Part shown: positions 49,098 through 56,602 of the stretch, one piece after another | How the letters are laid out: every line of letters begins with the position of its first letter | How positions within the stretch are numbered: position 1 is the first letter of the stretch | The notes under the pieces: model-generated | Database searches by the model: none | Seen by the model: the letters and a program-made list of their open reading frames with translations, nothing else | Told to the model about the DNA's origin: nothing | Source of the DNA: CAZGXI01 sp964529715 | Lineage (GTDB): Bacteria > Chloroflexota > Anaerolineae > Aggregatilineales > Ch27 | Reading direction: 5' to 3' | Assembly: GCA_964529715.1 (NCBI GenBank) | Contig: CAZGXI010000008.1 | Span: 62,001-126,000 of the forward strand | DNA length: 64,000 nt | Program-made: the position numbers and the translations under genes

Positions 49098-50147
49098 TCA
49101 GTCTTCCAGCGGGCGGGCGAAGTACATCTTGCCCGCCTCGCGGCTGATCAGGCGTGTGATCTCGACGCGGATGGTGCGGTCTAGGTAGCGCCGCCCGTTT
49201 TCCACCACCACCATCGTGCCGTCGTCCAGATAGCCCACGCCCTGGTCGGACTCCTTGCCTTCCTGGATGATCTTGAGCGTGATCAACTCGCCGGGGATGT
49301 ATTCGGCGCGCACAGCGTTCGCCAGCATGTTGATGTTGAGCACGGTCACGCCTTGCAGCTTGGCGATCTGGTTGAGGTTGAAATCGTTGGTCATGATCGG
49401 CACGCCCATCGCCCGTCCCAGCATGACCAGCTTATGATCGACCTCCTGCACGCCTTCTACGTCGTCGTCGATGATCTCCACCAACCCATCCAGCTTCTTG
49501 AGGTCACGCAACACTTCCAGGCCGCGCTTGCCCCGGTTGCGTCGCAGCACATCCGACGAATCGGCGATGTGTTGAAGCTCTTCCAGCACGAAGCGCGGGA
49601 CCAGCAGCGACCAGTTGAGGAAGCCCGAATCGGCGATGTCCTTGATCCGCCCGTCGATGATCACGCTGGTGTCCAGCAGCACGCGCGGATGGGCTGCCCC
49701 TTCCAGGCGAGGCGTCAGCGGCGCGCCGCGCAGCAGGTTGTTGAGGATGTCGAACACGTCCCTGGCCCGCACGGCGAAGATCGTCATCCCCAGATAGGCG
49801 GAAATCATGGCAACCAACGACGGCGCGACCGGGCCGAACGGCTCTGGCAGCAGCGACAGTGGATACGCCAGCAGCGAGGCCGGGATCAGCCCCAGCACCA
49901 GGCCCAGCGAGGCCATCACCAGCCGCTCGGTCGGCAACGTCTCCACCAGCCGACGCGCCACGCGCGCCGGGCGTGTGGTGATCCAGGGGGTACCAATTAG
50001 GCCGACCAGCGCGCCGACCAGCGAGAAAATCAGCCCCACGGCTTCGGGCGGCAGTTGCAGCGCGGCAGCAGAATTCGCCCCCAGGCGCGCACCCAGGACG
50101 GCAAACACGATCATGCCGATCAGACGCAAGATGAATTCCAAGCTCAT
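49098..50147 (-). CDS. PIN/TRAM domain membrane protein (YacL-like)
   Basis: 349 residues with AAAGGAG in front of ATG 50145-50147. Four hydrophobic segments (about 5-130) precede a PIN domain (about 155-280) with RVLLDTSVIIDGRI, FVLEELQHIAD, DHKLVMLGRAMGVPIMTNDFNLNQIA; the four acidic residues of the PIN active site are present. A TRAM domain (about 285-345; AEYIPGELITLKIIQEGKESDQGVGYLDDGTMVVVENGRRYL) ends it. This is the YacL architecture: a membrane-bound putative RNase with an RNA-binding TRAM. Target RNA is unknown. Confidence 0.9.
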   Translation of the reverse strand: MSLEFILRLIGMIVFAVLGARLGANSAAALQLPPEAVGLIFSLVGALVGLIGTPWITTRPARVARRLVETLPTERLVMASLGLVLGLIPASLLAYPLSLLPEPFGPVAPSLVAMISAYLGMTIFAVRARDVFDILNNLLRGAPLTPRLEGAAHPRVLLDTSVIIDGRIKDIADSGFLNWSLLVPRFVLEELQHIADSSDVLRRNRGKRGLEVLRDLKKLDGLVEIIDDDVEGVQEVDHKLVMLGRAMGVPIMTNDFNLNQIAKLQGVTVLNINMLANAVRAEYIPGELITLKIIQEGKESDQGVGYLDDGTMVVVENGRRYLDRTIRVEITRLISREAGKMYFARPLED

Positions 50148-50476
50148 AAAAACTCCTTTGCCCGCCCCGCCTTAGCAGTCGAACAACAATAGGAGAACGA
50201 ACTGATTCTCCCGTGTGACTGACTGACCCAATAAAAGTGGTCTGGGAGGTTGAGGCGCAGGCATGATAATAACCGGATAACTCTTGTTGTATACGGGCAG
50301 CCCCGTCGCCCGATAAAAAGGGGCGTTTTTGAGGCGGTGTGTTGGTTAGTTAACTTTAACACGTCGCCACCGGTCCGTCAATGAACATCTGTTCTGTTTG
50401 TCGTTTCTACGTTGGCCGGGAAATACACACGCGGTATAATGCGCCCGCACATGACCTGCAAGAACGGATACACTCG
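50148..50476 (+). other. intergenic region with promoter for the 50477 gene
   Basis: 329 bases. It contains TTGGCC (50412-50417), a 17-base spacer and TATAAT (50435-50440), a good sigma-70-like promoter for the SdrD-B-like gene, and a weak CGCCC...GGGCG-TTTTT hairpin near 50305-50330. An apparent minus-strand frame here is not supported. Confidence 0.6.
50412..50440 (+). promoter_or_regulatory. sigma-70-like promoter
   Basis: TTGGCC (50412-50417), 17-base spacer, TATAAT (50435-50440). The start codon of the secreted protein follows 37 bases later. Confidence 0.65.
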
Positions 50477-51004
50477 ATGCGTGGACGACTGTTGTTTTTT
50501 GGGGAACTTTGCGGGCTGCTCGCGCTGCTGATCCTGGCGCTCCCGGCAGCGGCGCAGGAGACGACCGGGCGCATCTGCGTGACGGCCTTTCATGACGCGA
50601 ACCAGAACCGGATGCGCGACAGCATCGAACCGCTGCTGGCCAACGTGGTCGTCAACCTACAAGACGCCCAGGCAGTGGTCGTGGCGTCTTACCTGACCGA
50701 CGGCCGCAGCGAACCCCACTGCTTCACCGATCTCGCCCCCGGCACGTACACGGTCACGTTCGAGAGCGGGGCGCACACCCCCACCGGACAGACCGCCTTC
50801 GGCGTGCTGGTTGGCGCCGGGCAAACAGCCCAGGCCCATTTCGGCGCGCTCCCCGCTACTGCCGTCACGACCACCCAGACTGCCACCGTCGGCCCGGTGG
50901 ATCACATGACACTCCGGCTGGCGCTGTCGTGCGTGGGGACAGCCTGCGTGGTGCTGCTGATGCTGGGCTTCGGCGCAATCATCTATTGGCTGCGCTACAA
51001 ATAG
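50477..51004 (+). CDS. exported SdrD-B-like beta-sandwich protein with C-terminal membrane anchor
   Basis: 175 residues from ATG 50477. A signal peptide (about 1-25, hydrophobic FFGELCGLLALLILALPAAAQ) precedes an SdrD B-type / collagen-binding B-like domain: GRICVTAFHDANQNRMRDSIEPLLANVVVNLQDAQAV...CFTDLAPGTYTVTFESG, where the D-x-N-x-x-x-x-D calcium-type loop is visible. The last helix (about 148-170) should anchor it, with YWLRYK outside or inside. Role: surface adhesion or scaffold; nothing finer. Confidence 0.75.
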   Translation: MRGRLLFFGELCGLLALLILALPAAAQETTGRICVTAFHDANQNRMRDSIEPLLANVVVNLQDAQAVVVASYLTDGRSEPHCFTDLAPGTYTVTFESGAHTPTGQTAFGVLVGAGQTAQAHFGALPATAVTTTQTATVGPVDHMTLRLALSCVGTACVVLLMLGFGAIIYWLRYK

Positions 51005-51064
51005 CCGTCAGCGGTCGGCAAACCCAATGGGTAAGTTTCAAAAACGACCGTGTCTGCCCCGGTC

Positions 51065-51116
51065 GCCAGGGGTTCAAACCCCTGGCTAAATCTGCACAGT
51101 CCGTTAAAACGGACTG
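51065..51116. repeat. paired palindromes
   Basis: GCCAGGGGTT-ca-AACCCCTGGC (51065-51086) and CAGTCCGTT-aa-AACGGACTG (51097-51116), both perfect. The pair spacing resembles 60689-60736 and 24117-24182. Confidence 0.7.
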
Positions 51117-51189
51117 AAATGTAGGTCGAGACAGAAGCCACCAGTCCACTTTGTTGCTCTGTTGCGAGGTTCGGAACCTCACCCTCCGT

Positions 51190-51215
51190 CCCCCTCTCCG
51201 CGTGCGGGGAGGGGG
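51190..51215. repeat. CCCTCTCCC palindromic repeat, intergenic copy
   Basis: CCCCCTCTCCGC...GCGGGGAGGGGG in a block beginning near 51176 (cctcaccctccgtc). An intergenic member of the family that also lies within three genes. Confidence 0.6.
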
Positions 51216-51308
51216 TGTCGCCCACCCGATCTTCTTGCTGCCAGCCCCCCAGGAAATCTGCACATTCGGTCCGCTGATTGCTGATTGCTAACGGCTAGTT
51301 GCTAACCG

Positions 51309-52181
51309 CTACTTCCGCTGTTCCAGTCGGGTGATCAGGAGTTTGGGGTCCACGCCGTAGCGCCGAAGCAGACGCGCGCCCCGTCGGTCGCGTGCCAGGG
51401 CGATCAACAGGTGATCGGTCCCGGTGTAGTGGCTGCCCAGGCCCTCTGCGCGACGCACTGCGTCGTCAAGAACGGCGTCCAGCGCGCCGCTCGTGTTCAG
51501 CGGACGGCGCCATATGTCAGCAGCCAGCAGCTCCACCTCCAGGCCGCATTCGCGCAATACCCCTCCTGCCGGGCTGCGCCGCTCCTGAGACAGCGCCAGC
51601 AGCAGATGCGCCAAGTCGGCCTGCGCCTGTTCCAGGTCATCCGCAATTTGCATGGCGCGATTGAGCACCCGGCGCGAAAGCTCGCTCAGGCGGGCCAGCC
51701 GCCGCGCCGCCTCCAGGCTGATCTCGGTCGGCCCGGCCTGAAGCACACGCCGCATCTGGCGGCGCAGTTGATCCAGCGTGATCTCTGCGCTGTAGAGCAA
51801 CTGGGGCGCGCTGCCCTCCCCGCCCCGCGCCAGCGCCAGCAGCAGATGTTCCGTGCCGATATAGTGATGCCCCAACAGCGTGGATTCTTCGACCGCCAGC
51901 ACCAGCGCCATGCGCAACGGCACGCTCATCGGAATCAGGGTGGGCAATGGATCGACGCGGGGATGCAGGTCCAGCAGGCGACGCTCGGCGGCGGCGCGGT
52001 CCATTTCCAATTCATGCAACACCCGCCAGCCGATGCTGCCTTCGGTGCGCAGGATGCCCACCAACAAATGCCCGGTATCCACCACGCCATGTCGCTGGTC
52101 GCGCGCCAAGACACGGGCATGGGTCATAGCCCGGCGTGCATGTTGGCTGTAACGGCTGCTCAGCGTCATTGCCAATCGCAC
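51309..52181 (-). CDS. Clp N-terminal-domain-only protein
   Basis: 290 residues holding two Clp-N units, that is four Clp repeat motifs (ARRAMTHARVLARDQRHGVVDTGHLLVGIL, LRMALVLAVEESTLLGHHYIGTEHLLLALAR, a degenerate third and DAVLDDAVRRAEGLGSHYTGTDHLLIALAR). No AAA+ ATPase domain follows. ClpC/ClpA N-domains bind adaptor or substrate; a free copy may be an adaptor or decoy for a Clp protease. It is flanked by repeats on both sides. Confidence 0.85.
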   Translation of the reverse strand: MRLAMTLSSRYSQHARRAMTHARVLARDQRHGVVDTGHLLVGILRTEGSIGWRVLHELEMDRAAAERRLLDLHPRVDPLPTLIPMSVPLRMALVLAVEESTLLGHHYIGTEHLLLALARGGEGSAPQLLYSAEITLDQLRRQMRRVLQAGPTEISLEAARRLARLSELSRRVLNRAMQIADDLEQAQADLAHLLLALSQERRSPAGGVLRECGLEVELLAADIWRRPLNTSGALDAVLDDAVRRAEGLGSHYTGTDHLLIALARDRRGARLLRRYGVDPKLLITRLEQRK

Positions 52182-52535
52182 TCCACCGCACGGCGCTAAC
52201 GATCATTATAGCCCGGCGGCCAAAGTGCACAAAAGCGGCTGACGGCAGGATCATCGGTCAGCTTGCGAGCTATCCTGGCCCGCCACTGACAAGACAAAGG
52301 CGGTGAATCACCTCACAACTCAACCCTGGGAACTTAGAAAGTGTTTAAAAAACCTGCCACATGGACAGGGTGCTCCGACGGCCCTCACCCCCTGCCCCCC
52401 TCTCCATGAGGGAGAGGGGGCAGCATCGGCTGCTCAAGCCCCTCGCCCTGAGGGAAAGAGGTTGGGGCGAGGACCACCGCCGTTGCCCAACGCCATCTCT
52501 GGCTGATGCGTAGGGTTTTAAACACACGCTTAAAG
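52182..52535. other. intergenic region with a MITE-like element
   Basis: 354 bases. Most of it (52338-52531) is the repeat element described next; 52182-52337 holds nothing recognisable apart from AT-poor spacer. The LysE stop abuts its right end. Confidence 0.6.
52338..52531. mobile_element. MITE-like element with terminal inverted repeats
   Basis: Ends AGTGTTTAAAAAACCT (52340-52355) and AGGGTTTTAAACAC (52512-52525) are imperfect inverted copies (GTGTTTAAAA...CCT). Inside are a CTGCCCCC...GGGGGCAG palindrome (52392-52423) and a second, weaker CCCT...GAGGG block (52440-52470) of the family found elsewhere in this window. There is no ORF for a transposase, so it would move only in trans. A target duplication of CTTA is possible but short. 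Confidence 0.5.
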
Positions 52536-53165
52536 CTACGCCAGCGCCCGCCACCACAGCGACAGGGCAAAGCCCACCAGCGCCACCAGCCCGATCACCA
52601 GCGCCGCCGTCACCACGCGCGGACCCAGTCGCCGCGCCTGGTGAAACACGGCCACCTGTGCGGCCATCGTCGCCAGGAACACGCCGTAGAATCCGCACAG
52701 GAACGCCAGCGCACTCGGCGGCGACTCTCGCCACGCCGCCACCACCAACGGCCCGTTGACCGTGCCCCAAAACACCCACGCACCCGGCCCCAGTGCGTTG
52801 ATCGTCACACCGCGCCGCAGCGCCGCCCAGTGCGATTCCGCCGGTTCAGATGCAGCAACCGCCGGGTTGTCATCCAGACGAAAGCCGCCCGCGCGCAGCT
52901 GTTTCCACACCCCCCAGGCGATGGAGAACACGAACGCTCCGCCGATCAGGCTGATGACGCGCAACAGGCCCGCGCTGGCCTGCCCCAACACGAACAGGAT
53001 CAGCACGACGACCGGGCCGTCGCTGATCAACGGCGACAGGACGATCCAGATGGCGTGTCGCCAGCCACGCCGTAGGGTTTGCAGCAGCAAAAACGTCTGG
53101 AGCGGCCCCGGCGTCACCCCTGCCGCAAAGCCGATGCTGATCCCCTGGCTCAACAGCGCAAGCAT
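52536..53165 (-). CDS. LysE/RhtB family amino-acid exporter
   Basis: 209 residues from ATG 53163-53165 with AAAGGGGA upstream. Six hydrophobic segments; the N-terminal GFAAGVTPGPLQTFLLLQTLRRG contains the family signature (G.x.PGP....). LysE-type exporters drive out basic or neutral amino acids. A translation from further upstream is not supported. The gene follows a ferritin-like gene on the same strand after a palindrome. Confidence 0.85.
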   Translation of the reverse strand: MLALLSQGISIGFAAGVTPGPLQTFLLLQTLRRGWRHAIWIVLSPLISDGPVVVLILFVLGQASAGLLRVISLIGGAFVFSIAWGVWKQLRAGGFRLDDNPAVAASEPAESHWAALRRGVTINALGPGAWVFWGTVNGPLVVAAWRESPPSALAFLCGFYGVFLATMAAQVAVFHQARRLGPRVVTAALVIGLVALVGFALSLWWRALA

Positions 53166-53191
53166 GACAGTCCCCTTTGTGCCAACAGCGC

Positions 53192-53215
53192 AGCGGCGGA
53201 CCATCGTCCGCCGCT
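53192..53215. repeat. GTAG-type dispersed palindrome
   Basis: AGCGGCGGAC (53192-53201), loop CATC, GTCCGCCGCT (53206-53215), perfect; ends extend with G..C toward GTAGCGGCGG form. Positioned between the ferritin-like and LysE genes. Confidence 0.65.
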
Positions 53216-53246
53216 ACAGAACCGGTTTCGTGATGCCCCGGCAAGC

Positions 53247-53672
53247 CTATCCCGGCCACTCGGCCAGCATCTTGCGGGTTTCCTCGTAATGCGAGGTTTC
53301 GTCCAGGACCATGTTTTCCAACTGGACGGCCAGCCCCACCTCGCCGATCTCGCGCGCCTGGTCGGCGCGAGCACCGTAATCGGCAATCGCCTGCTCCTCG
53401 GCCTTAAGGATGTTCTCCAACATGGTGCGTGCGTCCGCCGTCTGGGGAACGGGGCGTGGTGTGGAGGTCGGCACGCCGCCCAGGGCTACGATCTTGTCTG
53501 CCAGGAAGCGCGCGTGCAGCAGCTCATCCGTGATTTCCGTCTGCATGAACTGCACCAACTGCGGACGGTATGGCCCCTTTACCTGGGCCGCATACACGGT
53601 ATACATCAAGACGGCCTGGAATTCCCCGGCCAAATCGCCATTTAAATGATCTACCAGCGTTTTCTTGTCCAT
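53247..53672 (-). CDS. ferritin-like di-iron domain protein
   Basis: 141 residues from ATG 53670-53672, preceded by AGGAGAAAAGG. A four-helix bundle with the iron-site residues: E in NGDLAGEFQAVLMY, E-x-x-H in EITDELLHARF, E in LKAEEQAIADY and E-x-x-H in DETSHYEET. This is the bacterioferritin/Dps-related ferritin-like set. It may store iron or detoxify peroxide. No haem-binding Met is apparent. Confidence 0.85.
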   Translation of the reverse strand: MDKKTLVDHLNGDLAGEFQAVLMYTVYAAQVKGPYRPQLVQFMQTEITDELLHARFLADKIVALGGVPTSTPRPVPQTADARTMLENILKAEEQAIADYGARADQAREIGEVGLAVQLENMVLDETSHYEETRKMLAEWPG

Positions 53673-53813
53673 GTTACCCTTTTCTCCTGCACTCAAAACC
53701 AGACACGTTCTGAGTTTAACAAACACGACGCCACTTACCAAGTATCTTTGTGAAAAAAGTACCGCCGGGATTGCTCCCGGCGGCCCAAGGAAACGACAGC
53801 GTGTGGGGATGGT

Positions 53814-54317
53814 TTACGGTCTGAGCGTGATCGTGCCGGCAGAGTCGTAGGTATCGATGATGTGATCTGAGTAGAAGCCGAACGGCGTTGGGGCGCTGAT
53901 CGGGCAGGAGCCGTAGACGCCCCGGTGACGGTTCACGCCCCGGTCATAAGTCAGCTGCGTCATGCCAGCCGGCGAGGTTGAGCCAGCGGGGCCGATGTAA
54001 GCCACCGTATTCCCGGCATAGTTGGTGATGATCGACCACTGCAACTGGCCGCTCACGCAGCGCGCATACTCGACCGAGATTTGCTCGGTCCGTTGTACGT
54101 TGGCAGTCTGGCAACGGCCCGTCATCGCGCACGACAACGACGCTTCGACACGGCCATAGACATTGGCAACCGCGCCACCGAAAACCGTCAGGATCAACAG
54201 CACAGACAGGGCAACAAGCGACAGGATCAGGGCATATTCGGCCAGTCCCTGCCCCCGCTCCAGGGAACGCACATTCCGCCGGCCAGTCACCGGCAACTCC
54301 TGCGACAAACCAGACAT
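53814..54317 (-). CDS. Flp-pilin-like membrane protein with C-terminal exported domain
   Basis: 167 residues from ATG 54315-54317 with AGGAG upstream. The N-terminus has the Flp-type prepilin pattern ERGQGLAEYALILSLVALSVLLILTVFGGAVANVY (a Gly-Gln or Gly-Leu processing site before a long hydrophobic stretch with Glu5). Unlike a short Flp pilin it carries a further 110 residues with three Cys (CAMTGRC, CVSG, CPIS), perhaps a TadE-like or minor pilin form. No Tad assembly genes are in the window. Confidence 0.75.
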   Translation of the reverse strand: MSGLSQELPVTGRRNVRSLERGQGLAEYALILSLVALSVLLILTVFGGAVANVYGRVEASLSCAMTGRCQTANVQRTEQISVEYARCVSGQLQWSIITNYAGNTVAYIGPAGSTSPAGMTQLTYDRGVNRHRGVYGSCPISAPTPFGFYSDHIIDTYDSAGTITLRP

Positions 54318-54363
54318 GGGATTAACTCCTTGACTCTCGATAAGGTCGGTGGAGGATAAGGCA

Positions 54364-55254
54364 TCATTGGGTAGGCGTGGCGGTTGCCTCGGCCTCTGCG
54401 GGCGCAGGTGTGGCAGTGGGCGCAGCAGCGGTCGCCGTCGCGGCAACGGACGTGGCCGTCGCGCCGGCGACGGCAGCCTGCACCTGTTGTGGATCGATGG
54501 CGGCGTCGAAAATATCCACCGCCAGACGTTGTGTGTCGTCATCTACACCCGCTGGAAAGACCAGAACGGCGTTCTGGTTAATGACAAACTCATCCCAGTC
54601 CAGCCCTTGCAGACGCGCCCAATCATTTTCGGCCTCGTGTTCGCTGTTGTAGAACAGCACGCGCAGCGGTTGCACAACGCTGCCCTGCGTGACTTCGATC
54701 ACGATGCGCCCCTGCACGGGCGTTCCCTCGGTTGGACCGCCGGTTTCCAGCACACGCACACGCGGGTCCAGGCGGAAGTAACTGGCAAGTGTTTCTACAT
54801 CCCACAGGGCATACGGCCGGGGCGTCCAGGTTGGCTCTACGGGAGACGGTGCGGCGTTGATGATCAGCGTGGCGATCAGGCACAGCATTATCACCAGCAC
54901 GCCGCCGAGCAAGACAAACATCTGCCAGCGCGGCAGGGCCGCCAGCCGACCCAGCAGTCCGCGCGCAGCAGGCGCGCTGCCGCCGCCAGCGATCTCCATC
55001 GTCAGGCTTTTCAGCGTCGAAACCTTTTCGCCGCCCAAATCCTCCAACATACGCCTGGCCTGACCGTGTTTGGGGTCCATCACCAGGGCGCGCTGGAGGT
55101 TCTTGATGGCCGACTCGCGGCTATCGCTGAGCCTGGCGGCCAGGAACCAGGCATCGGCGCTGGGCTTTTCTTTGAGCACCTCTTTCAAAAGCTGGCGGGC
55201 CGTCGCCTTGTCGCCATTCTTGAGGGCATTGCGGACTTCGATCAGGGTCGCCAT
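54364..55254 (-). CDS. TPR-like membrane protein with acidic/Thr-Pro tail
   Basis: 296 residues. About 1-75 contain helix pairs of TPR type (IEVRNALKNGDKATARQLLKEVLKEKPSADAWFLAARLSD...AIKNLQRALVMDP). One transmembrane helix (about 108-130; MFVLLGGVLVIMLCLIATLIIN) follows a basic stretch. The outer part (about 135-250) has mixed alpha/beta character; the C-terminus is Ala/Thr/Pro repeat. Function unknown. It is upstream of the Flp-like gene by 47 bases on the same strand. Confidence 0.7.
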   Translation of the reverse strand: MATLIEVRNALKNGDKATARQLLKEVLKEKPSADAWFLAARLSDSRESAIKNLQRALVMDPKHGQARRMLEDLGGEKVSTLKSLTMEIAGGGSAPAARGLLGRLAALPRWQMFVLLGGVLVIMLCLIATLIINAAPSPVEPTWTPRPYALWDVETLASYFRLDPRVRVLETGGPTEGTPVQGRIVIEVTQGSVVQPLRVLFYNSEHEAENDWARLQGLDWDEFVINQNAVLVFPAGVDDDTQRLAVDIFDAAIDPQQVQAAVAGATATSVAATATAAAPTATPAPAEAEATATPTQ

Positions 55255-55420
55255 GTTGTTTGTCGAACTGTCTACGGGCCAAATTTACGTTTCTTTACCA
55301 ATCTTAAGTCTATTTTATCCGGGTAAACATTGTCAAGTGAGAAAGTTGTCATGAATTCGTTTATTTTTTCGCAGAGCTTTTAGTCCGTTTCACAGTTATC
55401 CGGCGCCGACACCGCCACGC

Positions 55421-55448
55421 TGTCAAGCGCCTGCCCCTGCGCTATAAT
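55421..55448 (+). promoter_or_regulatory. promoter of the GT4 gene, probably leaderless
   Basis: TATAAT at 55443-55448, with TGTCAA (55421-55426) 16 bases before. The gene's ATG (55457) lies only eight bases after the -10 box, and no ribosome site is present, so the mRNA would begin at or within a base or two of the start codon. Confidence 0.55.
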
Positions 55449-55456
55449 CCCGGCCC

Positions 55457-56602
55457 ATGATTACTTACCATATCGGCCTCAACGCCCACTTGTTGAGCGG
55501 ACGGTCCGGCTACCGACGGGCCGGCATTCACGGGTACATCGCCAACCTGCTGGCCTGCCTGCCCGACGCTGACCCGGATCTGCGTTACACCGCTTTCGTC
55601 GGCAGCGGCGAACCGCCTCCCCATCCCCAAATGACCGTGCGGCGCACGCGCCTGCCCACCGCTCATCCGCTGGCGCGCATCGTGTGGGAACAACTGGCGC
55701 AGCCCTGGCAACTCGGCGGGCTGGACCTGCTCCATGCGCTGGCGTTCGTCTCGCCGCTGCTAGGCCGCCGTCCGACGGTCGTGACCGTATACGATCTGAG
55801 CTTTTTGCGCTACCCCGAACGGCTGCCTGCCGCGCGCCGCCTGTATCTGCGGCTGTTCACCGGCCTCTCTTGCCGCCGCGCCCGCCGCGTGATCGCCATC
55901 AGCCGCAGCACCGCTAACGACCTGACGGCTCTGCTGGGCGTGCCACGCCCGCTGATCGACGTGGCGCAGCCCGGCGTCTCCCCCGATTTTCGCCCGCTGC
56001 CCGCCGACGAGGTCGTGGCTTTTCGCGCCCGGCATGGTCTGCCGGAACGGTTCTTTTTGCATTTGGGCACGCTGGAACCGCGCAAGAACCTGCCCATGCT
56101 CTTGGAAGGCTATGCCCAACTGCCGGCGGCAACCCGTCGGGCCGCGCCGTTGATCCTGGTGGGCGGGCAGGGCTGGGACGGCGGCGCAACGCAGGCGACC
56201 ATCGCGCGGCTGGGGCTGGGCGACTGCACACGCCTGGCCGGTTATGTGCCGGATGCGGACCTGCCGCTGTGGTATAATGCGGCGACGGCGCTGGTGTGCC
56301 CGTCGGTGTATGAGGGTTGGGGGCTGCCGGTGGTCGAAGCGATGGCCTGCGGCACGCCGGTGCTGGTCTCAGATACATCGAGTCTGCCGGAAGCGGCGGG
56401 AGATGCCGGGCTGCGCCTGCCGCCGGATGATCCGACCGCGTGGGCAGCGGGCCTGCGGCGCGCCCTGGAAGATGTTGAGTGGCGCGCCGAGGCTGTTGCG
56501 CTGGGCCGCCGTCACGCCGCCACGTTCACCTGGATCGAGACGGCCCACGCCACCATCCGCAGCTACCGGCGTGCGCTGGCAACGGTGGAGACGATGGCGT
56601 GA
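55457..56602 (+). CDS. glycosyltransferase family 4 (mannosyltransferase-like)
   Basis: 381 residues. It reads ITYHIGLNAHLLSGRSGYRRAGIHGYIANLL at the N-terminus, then FFLHLGTLEPRKNLPMLLEGYAQL and CPSVYEGWGLPVVEAMACGTPVLVSDTSSLPEAAGDAGL in the donor-binding half; E-x7-E is complete. It probably adds a sugar to a lipid carrier-linked chain. The start follows a -10 box closely (see the promoter entry). It overlaps the next gene by four bases. Confidence 0.88.
   Translation: MITYHIGLNAHLLSGRSGYRRAGIHGYIANLLACLPDADPDLRYTAFVGSGEPPPHPQMTVRRTRLPTAHPLARIVWEQLAQPWQLGGLDLLHALAFVSPLLGRRPTVVTVYDLSFLRYPERLPAARRLYLRLFTGLSCRRARRVIAISRSTANDLTALLGVPRPLIDVAQPGVSPDFRPLPADEVVAFRARHGLPERFFLHLGTLEPRKNLPMLLEGYAQLPAATRRAAPLILVGGQGWDGGATQATIARLGLGDCTRLAGYVPDADLPLWYNAATALVCPSVYEGWGLPVVEAMACGTPVLVSDTSSLPEAAGDAGLRLPPDDPTAWAAGLRRALEDVEWRAEAVALGRRHAATFTWIETAHATIRSYRRALATVETMA

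Larger units (their letters stand above)
51005..51308. other. intergenic region filled with palindromic repeats
   Basis: 304 bases. Two perfect palindromes stand in tandem at 51065-51086 and 51097-51116, then a copy of the CCCTCTCCC repeat at 51190-51215, then a GCTGATTGCTGATTGC-type simple motif at about 51270-51300. No gene is seen. Confidence 0.6.

Noticed and set aside
50305..50330. Weak hairpin with TTTTT that looked like a terminator
   Set aside because: The stem is only five bases and no plus-strand gene ends upstream; not enough to call.
50144..50362. 72-codon frame on the minus strand upstream of the PIN/TRAM gene
   Set aside because: No ribosome site; the frame covers an A/T-rich promoter region and has no known pattern.
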